Shown: positions 52,111-61,100 of the stretch, in pieces
Position numbering within the stretch: position 1 is the first letter of the stretch
Layout of the letters: each line of letters starts with the position of its first letter
Source: Planobacterium oryzisoli
GTDB lineage: Bacteria; Bacteroidota; Bacteroidia; Flavobacteriales; Weeksellaceae
Direction: 5' to 3'
NCBI RefSeq assembly: GCF_015354315.1
Contig: NZ_JADKYY010000002.1
Location: 124,001-188,000 of the forward strand
DNA: 64,000 nt
The notes under the pieces: generated by a model
The model's input: the letters and a program-made list of their open reading frames with translations, nothing else
Told to the model about the DNA's origin: nothing
Database searches by the model: none
Program-made: the position numbers and the translations under genes

Positions 52111-53562
52111 ATGCGAATACACTATACCAAATTTTTAGTTCTTATACTAGCTACGTTGCTTTTTTCCTGCGACCGTACTATGGAGCAGATCAATACCGAT
52201 ACGAGTCGTATCAAAACTCCAACGGCGGGCAGTCTGCTTGCACCTATTCAGTACGAAATGTCTACCTATGGGTACAACCGTGCAGACGATTTTACTTTCC
52301 AATTGATGCAAGTAGCACTTCCCTTTCCAAATGAGGGCAACACCCTAAGCCGTTATTATATGACGGAAAGCACTGGGAATGGCTATTGGAATACAAGCTA
52401 TAAATGGCTCAAACAAGCGCGCGAAATGCAAATGTATGCGCAAAAGGAGCAGAACAATAATTACTACGCCATAGCCTTGGTTCTCGATGCTTGGATCAGC
52501 TCAAACCTGACGGATGCTTTTGGGGATATTCCTTATTCGGAAGCACTACGTCTAGAAGATAATATTATGCAGCCTAAGTTCGATCATCAGAAAGATATTT
52601 ACATCCAACTTCTTAATGATTTGGAAAAAGCTAATGGACTATTCGATACCAGCAAACCACTGAACGATTTGGATTTATTCTACCAAGCAGAGCAGTCGGC
52701 ACAGGGTATCTTAAAGTGGAAGAAATTTGCCAATTCCTTATCGCTTAGACTTTTGACCCGAATACTTGCACGTGAGGGAGAAGTGAATGTCAAAGAACGT
52801 ATTCAAAAAATTGTAAACAACCCGGCACAGTATCCCATTTTTACATCGGTGGATGATGGGACAAAAATCCACATTTCTGGTCAGGCTCCGTACTTACCAC
52901 CATTAGCACGGCCTCAGGACTTTACTTCGTACAGGGCTGCAGGTGCATTTTTTGTTGAACTTCTTACTGCAAATAACGATCCGCGGATAAGCATGTTTTT
53001 CACCCAGGCACGTTCGCTTGCAGACAATAAAACCATAGGGTTTAAAGGCGCTCCATCGGGTTATGCGCTGGGAACCGTATTTGATTTTCAGCCCTCCAAC
53101 TTGAACCAAAACCTTGCTAAAGCTCCCCTTACGGTGCTCGTGTATCCTTACGCCGAATTGCAGTTTACATTAAGTGAACTCGCGCTACGAGGAATAATTA
53201 GTGGGGATTCTAAGCAGTTTTATAATGAAGGAGTTCTTGCTACCTTAGCGGAATGGAAGCAGTCAGTGCCTGAAGACTATTTAGAGAATCCTGTGGTCGC
53301 TTTTGATGGTACACTGTCCCAGATAATGACCCAAAAGTATATAGCGTTGTTTTTTGTGGACCACCAACAGTGGTATGAGCATCGTCGTACCGGATATCCG
53401 AGGCTTCCTAATAATGGTGGACTCTTTAATGACGGAAAAATGCCTAAGAGGATGCAGTATCCTACGAATCCCCGCATAATGAATACATCGAACTACAACG
53501 AGGCAGTGAGTCGCCTAGGATCTGATGATATTAACCTACCTGTATGGTGGAATAAACCCTAA
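52111..53562 (+). CDS. SusD/RagB-family substrate-binding lipoprotein
   Basis: The 483-residue protein has a lipoprotein signal peptide (LVLILATLLFSC, Cys near residue 20) and the SusD-like (SusD_2-type) helical TPR features: MEQINTDTSRIKTPTAGSLLAPIQYEM, ALVLDAWISSNLTDAFGDIPYSEAL, and the closing YPTNPRIMNTSNYNEAVSRLG. The open frame extends to 52087 but the ATG at 52111 precedes the signal sequence. It is the surface lid of the SusC transporter. The ligand is not readable from sequence. The next gene starts 4 bases later. Confidence 0.92.
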   Translation: MRIHYTKFLVLILATLLFSCDRTMEQINTDTSRIKTPTAGSLLAPIQYEMSTYGYNRADDFTFQLMQVALPFPNEGNTLSRYYMTESTGNGYWNTSYKWLKQAREMQMYAQKEQNNNYYAIALVLDAWISSNLTDAFGDIPYSEALRLEDNIMQPKFDHQKDIYIQLLNDLEKANGLFDTSKPLNDLDLFYQAEQSAQGILKWKKFANSLSLRLLTRILAREGEVNVKERIQKIVNNPAQYPIFTSVDDGTKIHISGQAPYLPPLARPQDFTSYRAAGAFFVELLTANNDPRISMFFTQARSLADNKTIGFKGAPSGYALGTVFDFQPSNLNQNLAKAPLTVLVYPYAELQFTLSELALRGIISGDSKQFYNEGVLATLAEWKQSVPEDYLENPVVAFDGTLSQIMTQKYIALFFVDHQQWYEHRRTGYPRLPNNGGLFNDGKMPKRMQYPTNPRIMNTSNYNEAVSRLGSDDINLPVWWNKP

Positions 53563-53566
53563 TTAT

Positions 53567-54307
53567 ATGAACGTATTTCTCCTCTTCTTTCTTATTTCTG
53601 GAATGTGTCTACAGGCACAAACCAAAATTATTGCCCACCGTGGACATTGGACCGTAGAGGGATCGGCACAGAATTCCATAGCCTCATTAAAACGGGCAGG
53701 ATCGCTTCCTATTTACGGAACTGAGTTTGATGTTCACTTAACTAAAGACCAAGTCCTTATACTTAATCACGATCCTGTATTTCACGGTAAAGCTATTTCG
53801 GATCATTCGTATTCCGCTTTAAGGCGGTCGGGCCGTTTAAGTAATGGGGAGGCTCTTCCACGCCTTGCACGTTTCTTTAGAGTGGCTAGGAGGTATCCTA
53901 ATTTAAAATTAATTGTGGAATTAAAGCCTGGACCTACCCAGCTACAGGAAAAATTGCTCGTTGAAAAGACGCTGGAACTAGTGAAAAGAAAGAGACTAGA
54001 GAGCCGGGTAGAGTACATCTCCTTTAGTGCCAATGTCTGCAGGGAATTAAAACAACAAAACCCTGCCAGCAGTGTCCAATACTTACGCGGAGATCTTTCT
54101 CCCATAGAGGTACAACAGAATGGATGGAATGGCATAGACTACCATTTCAGCCTGTATCAGAAGAATGAAAAGTGGAGTGCGCAGGCGCGCTCGATAGGAC
54201 TTACTACCAATGCATGGACAGTAAATGATCCAAAAATTTTTAATCAATTGGTAGAGCTTGGTGTAGAGTATATCACCACCGACTACCCAAATAAATTTAC
54301 AAAATGA
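53567..54307 (+). CDS. Glycerophosphodiester phosphodiesterase, secreted
   Basis: The 246-residue TIM-barrel enzyme has a signal peptide (MNVFLLFFLISGMCLQAQ) and the GDPD motifs IAHRGHW (catalytic histidine), GTEFDVHLTKDQVLILNHDP (acidic metal ligands and second histidine) and LIVELKPG. It cleaves glycerophosphodiesters to glycerol 3-phosphate and alcohol, in the periplasm. The usual RGxxxxAPENT reads RGHWTVEGSAQNS here, a mild variant. It follows susD by 4 bases and overlaps the metallophosphatase by 4. Confidence 0.9.
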   Translation: MNVFLLFFLISGMCLQAQTKIIAHRGHWTVEGSAQNSIASLKRAGSLPIYGTEFDVHLTKDQVLILNHDPVFHGKAISDHSYSALRRSGRLSNGEALPRLARFFRVARRYPNLKLIVELKPGPTQLQEKLLVEKTLELVKRKRLESRVEYISFSANVCRELKQQNPASSVQYLRGDLSPIEVQQNGWNGIDYHFSLYQKNEKWSAQARSIGLTTNAWTVNDPKIFNQLVELGVEYITTDYPNKFTK

Positions 54308-55902
54308 AACATTCTATAATGCGATTACTTTATTTGGCGCTAATAACCGCCAGTATTTCAGTATATAGTCAGCAAGAGCTGAAAGGCACCGTCTATTTAG
54401 ATACTAATAAGAACGGGATATTAGACCGTGGAGAAAAAGGATTGGGAGGCGTTGGTGTATCCAATGGAAAAAATGTAGTTATTACTGATAAAAACGGCGT
54501 TTATTCCTTACCTGTAGGGGCGGAGTCCAGTGTATTTGTGATCAAGCCCAGTGGATTTTCCACCCCTTTGAAGAAGGGTAATTTGCCTGATTTTTACTAC
54601 CATTACAAACCTAATGATTCCTCTAAGGAATTTAAATTTAAAGGAACTCCTGCTACTGGTAAATTACCCCGTTCAGTGAACTTCGCTCTATATCCGCAAA
54701 CTGAAGCAGAAGAATTTCAAATACTCGTATTTGGAGACCCGCAGCCCTATACAGAGCATGAGATGGATTATTTTCGCCGAGGGATTATAGAAGAAGTACG
54801 TAGAAATCCAAGAAAAGCTGTATTTGGTATAAGTCTGGGAGATTTAGTAGGTGATGATCTCTCTCTGCATCCCTCCTATATCCGTTCTGTGGAAAAACTT
54901 GAAATGCCGTGGTACAACGTTATTGGAAACCACGACATGAATTACGATGCAAAGCAGGATTTCTTATCGGACGAAACATTCGAGCAGCATTTCGGACCCT
55001 CCACCTATGCTTTCAATTATGGCAAAGTCCATTTTGTCATACTTGATAACATTTTGTATCCGGATCCGCGTGATCAAAAGGGCTATTGGGGTGGTCTTAG
55101 AGAGGACCAACTACAGTTTATTGCACAAGATTTGCAGCATGTTCCCAAGGACCACCAGATAGTAGTTGCTTTCCATATTCACTTGAAAATTGAAGACCAG
55201 GACAACCCCCATTTCAGGATTTCTGACAGAGACCGTTTGTTTGAGTTACTTAGCCCCTTTTCCAAAGTGCTGCTACTTTCTGCCCATACCCATAAGCAAG
55301 AGCAGATATTCTATACTAGAAAAGAAGGTTGGTTGGGTGCCACTCCTCTGCATGAGCTTAATATGGGTACTACCTCTGGAGATTGGTATTCAGGTACTGT
55401 AGATTCAACGGGTGTTCCATTGTCGGTAATGCGTGATGGTACATACCGTGGCTATTCATTTATTGATTTTTCACAGAAAGGTTATAATGTAGATTATAAG
55501 GTTGCGGGTAAACCGGATGATTTTATGGTGGAATTGCACGTACCGAAGGTTATTACCAGGACCAGAAATTCTGCACGTTTCTTTGCCAATTTCTTTACTG
55601 GTGGAGCGCACGATACTCTAGAATATAGAATAGACCAAGGTGAATGGAAAAAAATGACAAGGGAAGTTTCATATGATCCTGCTTATGTGAGTGACGTACT
55701 CATGTGGGATACAGTTGAAAAGTTGCCGGAAGGTAGAAGGCCGTCCAATCCTGAAGTTTCCACCCATTTATGGAGTGCTGGATTTCCGCGTAACCTTACG
55801 GTAGGTGATCACCTTGTTGAAGTTCGCGCCACGGACCGCTACGGTAAAACTTTTAGTAACACCCAAAAGTTTTTAGTCCAGGAACTTCAGCCTATCCCCT
55901 AA
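54304..55902 (+). CDS. Calcineurin-like metallophosphatase with N- and C-terminal accessory domains
   Basis: The 532-residue protein begins with a signal peptide (LLYLALITASISVYSQ), an N-terminal beta-sandwich domain (GTVYLDTNKNGILDRGEKGLGGVGVSNGKN, an SdrB-like/MetallophosN region, residues 22-125), a metallophosphatase core with GDPQPY, SLGDLVGDD, VIGNHDMN, AFHIHL and SAHTHKQ (dimetal ligands D, N, H), and a C-terminal MetallophosC domain (TGGAHDTLEYRIDQGEWKKM onward). It overlaps the GDPD gene by 4 bases. Together with GDPD it suggests release of phosphate from exported or imported phosphodiesters. Confidence 0.9.
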   Translation: MKHSIMRLLYLALITASISVYSQQELKGTVYLDTNKNGILDRGEKGLGGVGVSNGKNVVITDKNGVYSLPVGAESSVFVIKPSGFSTPLKKGNLPDFYYHYKPNDSSKEFKFKGTPATGKLPRSVNFALYPQTEAEEFQILVFGDPQPYTEHEMDYFRRGIIEEVRRNPRKAVFGISLGDLVGDDLSLHPSYIRSVEKLEMPWYNVIGNHDMNYDAKQDFLSDETFEQHFGPSTYAFNYGKVHFVILDNILYPDPRDQKGYWGGLREDQLQFIAQDLQHVPKDHQIVVAFHIHLKIEDQDNPHFRISDRDRLFELLSPFSKVLLLSAHTHKQEQIFYTRKEGWLGATPLHELNMGTTSGDWYSGTVDSTGVPLSVMRDGTYRGYSFIDFSQKGYNVDYKVAGKPDDFMVELHVPKVITRTRNSARFFANFFTGGAHDTLEYRIDQGEWKKMTREVSYDPAYVSDVLMWDTVEKLPEGRRPSNPEVSTHLWSAGFPRNLTVGDHLVEVRATDRYGKTFSNTQKFLVQELQPIP

Positions 55903-55921
55903 GGCATTTACTATAAAATAC

Positions 55922-55951
55922 AAAGGCTGCTCTCTCATAGGGCAGCCTTTT
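55922..55951 (+). terminator. Bidirectional intrinsic terminator after the susCD operon
   Basis: AAAGGCTGC (55922-55930) and GCAGCCTTT (55942-55950) form a perfect 9-bp stem with an 11-base loop and a T run. The mirror sequence on the minus strand also ends in T-rich DNA, so it may serve the convergent E1 gene too. Confidence 0.8.
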
Positions 55952-55972
55952 GTTATTATGGTCTCTTTGAAG

Positions 55973-58045
55973 CTATTCTTGCAAAAGGGCTTGAATGCGC
56001 TGGCGAAGTTTATCGGCATTTGGTAGCATTTCTTTCTCTAATGCAAGGTTTATAGGAACTGCCGGGAGATCTAATGCGCCAATTGCCTCCACCGGCGCAT
56101 CCAAACTGGTAAAGCAATTGTAAGTAATACGATGTGCAAGCGCCTGAGCAAACGAATTAGTAATTGATTCCTCACTTAAGACGATGCATCGACTATGGAG
56201 TTTCACGCTCTGAAAGACTAATTCTTCATCCAGTGGAACCAGGGTGCGTAGATCGATAATTTCTATCCGTCCTGGAAAGTCTTCTGCTGCTTGCTTTGCC
56301 CAATATATACCCATGCCGTAGGTCACTATGGTCAACGTTCGACCTAAAGCTATTTGTTCAGGATTGGCCTCTAGTACCTTTAAGGCTTTCCCTAGCGGCA
56401 AGATATAATCCTGTGAGGGCTCAACGCGTTTGGCATCTTCGGTCCCGGCAACTTTTGACCAGTAAAGACCTTTATGCTCCAGTACCACTACAGGATTTGG
56501 ATCGTAGTAGGCAGCTTTTAATAGACCTTTGAAATCGGCTGCATTACTCGGATACACAACTTTAATACCTTTTATGTGGCATAAGAGGCTTTCTACACTT
56601 CCACTATGGTAGGGTCCCCCACCACCGTACGCACCGGTGGGAACACGGATGAGTGTGGATACTGGGAATTTACCCCCCGAAAGATAGCAAGATTTGGATA
56701 TTTCTGTTATTAGTTGATTGATTGCTGGATATAGGTAGTCCGCGAATTGGACTTCTACGATAGGTTTAAGGCCAACTGCACTCATCCCGGTCGTGGAACC
56801 AATGATGTAGGCTTCCTGAATCGCCGTGTTAAAAACCCTCTCGGGTCCAAATTTCTGACCTAAAGTCACGGTTTCCCTAAATACTCCGCCGATTCTTGCG
56901 CCCACGTCTTGGCCATAGAGTAGTGCCTCGGGATGCTTATACATGATTTCTTGCAAAGCATGGACCGCCGCATCCACCATTACAATCTTCTCTTTAACAC
57001 CCTCGGGCGATCTTTCTCCTGATTCCTCTGTAATTGGCGTGGGAGCAAATACATGCAAAGAGACAGTGGAGGGGTCGGGCTCTGCAGCTGCCTGTGCATT
57101 TTTGAAGGAGTGCTCCACTAGACCTCGGGTTTGCTCTACGATACTTTCCAATGTTGCAGCATCGGTATAGTGCAGTAGTTCCTCACGCAGTATTTTTCCT
57201 GGGTCCTTTGCTCTATGTAGGTCCAACTCACTTTCTTCCCTGTAGAATTCTCTCCGTACGCCTGAAGTGTGATGGCCTATAAGAACGGTCTTTGCGCATA
57301 CAACTATAGGCTTGCGCTCGGAACGGACATAGGCTATAGCCTCACCCATTTTTTCATAGGATTCAATAAAATTCGTACCGTCAATGCGCATTCTGTTGAG
57401 TCCGATAAATCCTTCCACGAATTCATAGGCATCTGCCGTTCGCGCCTCTTCTTTTGTTACTGATATTCCCCAGCCATTGTCCTGAACCAGGAATAGAATC
57501 GGAAGCTCATGGAGCGCTGCGAACTGAAAGGCCTCCGATACTTCGCCTTCAGTAACGGAGTTGTCTCCCATGGAACAAACCACAACGGGTGGCAATGTAT
57601 ATTTTTTCAACCCAAAGCGCTCGATATACTTTATCCCTTGGGCTACTCCGGTAGTGGGTATTGCCTGCATTCCGGTGGCGGAACTTTGGTGGATGATCTG
57701 TACGCGGTCAGAAGACTTGTTGGAAGGGTGCGAATAGTAAGACCTTCCCATTGAGAAAGGATCATCCGCTTTAGCAAGTAGCTGCAGCATCAATTCCTCG
57801 GGTGTGAATCCAAGTCCAAGCATCAAGCTCTCGTCCCGGTAATACGGTGATACCCAGTCTTCAGGACCCAAGTGGTAGGCTGTTGCAAGCTGTATGGCTT
57901 CGTGTCCTCGGGAAGTACTGTGTACATATTTGCAGATAGAACGGTTGTCTTCGTAAATATCTGCCATTGCTTTTGCAAGCATCATATCATTGAATGCCTT
58001 TAATGCAATCTGCTTTTTAGTATTAGGGTCTTTGAGTGTTTTCAT
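55973..58045 (-). CDS. Fused 2-oxoisovalerate dehydrogenase E1 alpha/beta subunit
   Basis: The 690-residue protein is an E1 alpha (1 to about 330) joined to E1 beta (about 345-690). The thiamine diphosphate motif GDNSVTEG...DN (about 170-200) is in the alpha half, and YGQDVGARIGGVFRETVTLG, EVQFADYLYPAINQLITEISK and RVPTGAYGGGGPYHSGS are in the beta half. It decarboxylates branched-chain (or pyruvate-like) 2-oxoacids and passes the acyl group to lipoyl-E2; no E2 or E3 gene lies in this window. The fusion is usual in flavobacteria. lipA at 35177 supplies the lipoyl cofactor. Confidence 0.92.
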   Translation of the reverse strand: MKTLKDPNTKKQIALKAFNDMMLAKAMADIYEDNRSICKYVHSTSRGHEAIQLATAYHLGPEDWVSPYYRDESLMLGLGFTPEELMLQLLAKADDPFSMGRSYYSHPSNKSSDRVQIIHQSSATGMQAIPTTGVAQGIKYIERFGLKKYTLPPVVVCSMGDNSVTEGEVSEAFQFAALHELPILFLVQDNGWGISVTKEEARTADAYEFVEGFIGLNRMRIDGTNFIESYEKMGEAIAYVRSERKPIVVCAKTVLIGHHTSGVRREFYREESELDLHRAKDPGKILREELLHYTDAATLESIVEQTRGLVEHSFKNAQAAAEPDPSTVSLHVFAPTPITEESGERSPEGVKEKIVMVDAAVHALQEIMYKHPEALLYGQDVGARIGGVFRETVTLGQKFGPERVFNTAIQEAYIIGSTTGMSAVGLKPIVEVQFADYLYPAINQLITEISKSCYLSGGKFPVSTLIRVPTGAYGGGGPYHSGSVESLLCHIKGIKVVYPSNAADFKGLLKAAYYDPNPVVVLEHKGLYWSKVAGTEDAKRVEPSQDYILPLGKALKVLEANPEQIALGRTLTIVTYGMGIYWAKQAAEDFPGRIEIIDLRTLVPLDEELVFQSVKLHSRCIVLSEESITNSFAQALAHRITYNCFTSLDAPVEAIGALDLPAVPINLALEKEMLPNADKLRQRIQALLQE

Positions 58046-58190
58046 GCTTGGTAAATATAATAATTAAACCTAAATTACTAAACAAGACCCTATACGTTGG
58101 GTACTTGCAGCAGCATTAAGTATTTACTTCCAATAGGTGTAGTTTTATTTCCTGTATTTTAGCTTTATTTTTACAAAAATTTTCTACTTA

Positions 58191-61100
58191 ATGTTCTTAG
58201 TTTTTGATACCGAAACCACAGGGTTACCAAAGAATAACAGCGCTCCTGTAAGTGATCTGGACAATTGGCCACGTTTGGTACAAATTGCCTGGCAACTCCA
58301 CGGGCAGGACGGTTCCCTCCTGGACTATAAAGATTATATTATAACACCAGAAGGCTTTGATATTCCCTACCAAGCGGCAGCAATACATGGTATCACAACC
58401 CAAATGGCGCAGCAACACGGTGTTCCTCTAGCGCACGTGCTTGAGGAGTTGAAAAGGGTGCTAGAAGCTACCAAAGTGGGGGTAGGGCATAATTTGCGAT
58501 TTGACTACAATATACTTGGAGCTGAGTTTCTTCGGACTGGTCAGAGGGATCCTTTTGAAGACCTACCGATCGCCGATACCATGGAGCTGGGAACCCAATA
58601 CTGTGCATTGCCTTCAGGACGTCCAGGGAAATTCAAAAGTCCCAAACTCGAAGAGCTGTATCATAGATTATTTGGAAAAGGTTTTTCAGAGGCGCACAAT
58701 GCAGCAGCGGATGTAAATGCTACCGCACAGGTCTTTTTTGAGCTTCTGCGAGTGGGTGCAGTACATGCAGAAGAGGTCTTTTGGAATGCACAGGACCTGC
58801 AGAATTTTATTCGGGTGCATCCCGATCCTATAATGCCTTTCCCGGTCAAGATTCGCAATCAAGTCCGTAAACTAGGTGGCGAACGCACGATACATACTCA
58901 AAATGCACAGATTGACTTAGGGAGCTATTTCCCATTTCATAACCACAGCATTTATTCAGCTCTGCAGGCTTCATCTCATATACAGGATCTTATAAAGCAT
59001 GCCCAAGAGAACCAATTTCCTGCGGTAGGAATGGTGGATCTTGGAAATCTGATGGGTGCGTTTAAATTTCTATCGGAAGTTGCTAAATTCAACAAAGCAC
59101 AAAGCTCTAACGGAGATTTGCATGGAAGACCACACCCTTTGGTCGGAGTTCTGGGATGTGAATTCTATCTGTCGGAACGGCCCGAGCAAAAACAGTTTAC
59201 AAAAGACGACCCGGACCGAAGAACCAATGCCGTCCTACTAGCAAAAAGTTTCGCAGGATATAAGAATTTAGCCAAACTTTCCAGTTTAGGTTATTTGGAA
59301 GGTTTTTACTTTGGTGTACCTAGGATTTCTAAGCAAATGCTTCTAGAACACAAGGAAGGATTAATTGCACTGTCGGGGGGGATTGCATGTGACATTCCGC
59401 ATACCTTATTGGAATATGGGGAACAAAAGGCCGAGCAGTTGTTTGTATGGTGGCAGAAGCATTTTGGGGCGGATTTTTATGTGCAGGTACAAAACCACGG
59501 GTTGAAAGAAGAGGCTTATATCAATGGTGTACTGATCGCATGGGCAAATAAATACGGCGTAAAAATCTTAGCGCAGAACGAAACTTTTTACCGCAGCAAA
59601 GAGGATTCCCATATTCAAGACATTCTCTTGTGTATAAAAGACGGCGAGAAACTTTCTGCTCCTGTCGGAAGAGGCTTTGGTAAGCGTCGACAGCTGCCAA
59701 GTACTGAGTACTACCTTAAAAATCGAGAGGAAATCTCCGTTAGCTTCCAGCAGTATCCTCAAGCTTTTGAAGCGTACCAGGAATTCTTTGATAAATTTGA
59801 GCCTTACACATTGGAGCGTAATGTGCTTTTGCCACAGTTCGACATCCCACAAGAGTTTCAGGACCCCCAGGATTTACAAGATGATGGAAAGCGGGGAGAG
59901 AATGCCTACCTTCGACATTTGACGTATAAAGGTGCTGAAGCAAAATACGGAGCGATTACTCCTGAAATCAGAGAACGGCTGGATTTTGAATTGCAAGTCA
60001 TCGCTAAGACGGGTTATCCAGGTTATTTTCTGATTGTACAGGATTTCTGTAATCAGGCACGAGAAATGGGCGTTTGGGTGGGACCTGGAAGGGGTTCGGC
60101 TGCCGGCTCTGCTGTGGCTTACTGTACAGGGATCACCAATGTGGATCCCATTAAATACGATCTGCTTTTTGAGCGTTTTTTGAATCCTGAGCGGGTTTCC
60201 ATGCCCGATATTGATATTGATTTTGATGATGAAGGCAGGGATGAGGTCATTAAGTGGGTAGTAGAAAAATACGGAAAAAAGAACGTCGCACAAATCATCA
60301 CCTATTCGGTGCTTGGTGGTAAGTCTGCTATCAAAGATGCAGGTCGCGTTCTGGATGTCTCCATACCTGAGACCAATGCTATAGCCAAGCTGGTGCCCGC
60401 CACACCCGGGATGAATATTGGAAAGGCACTTTCTAAGTTTGATAAACTTGCTCCAGAGGACCAAAGTCTGGTTACCGAGATGAAGAGCATTCTCGATAAT
60501 GAGCAGGATCAGCGTCATGCAGTGCTAAGCGCAGCACAAAAGATGGAAGGGGCTATTCGAAACACGGGTATTCATGCATGTGGTGTCATTATTACTCCCG
60601 AAGACATCAGTAATTTAGTACCTGTGACCATTGCTTCCAAAGATGCCGATATCATTGTCTCGCAGTTTGATAACTCTGTTGCAGAAAATGCTGGACTGCT
60701 TAAAATGGACTTTTTGGGTCTAAGAACCCTTACCATCATCAAGGACGCTATCAAACTAGTTAAGGCCAATCACGGTATTGTGATTGATCCCGACAAAATT
60801 CCCCTTGACGATGAGAAGACGTACAAGCTTTTCCAAGAAGGAAGAACGGTAGGTATATTCCAGTACGAAAGTCCAGGGATGCAAAAATATATGCGTGAAC
60901 TTAAACCGTCTGTATTCGCTGATTTGATTGCAATGAATGCCTTGTACCGTCCGGGTCCAATTAAGTATATCCCAAACTTTATTAACCGAAAGCACGGAGT
61001 AGAGGAAATTATTTATGATTTGCCTGAAACCGAGGAGTATCTGGCTGAAACATACGGTATCACCGTATACCAGGAACAGGTAATGCTGCTTTCGCAAAAA

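Noticed and set aside
59874-60518. A 214-codon ORF antisense to dnaE
   Set aside because: It lies wholly opposite the polymerase core, has no recognisable motif or start context, and is explained by codon bias of dnaE.
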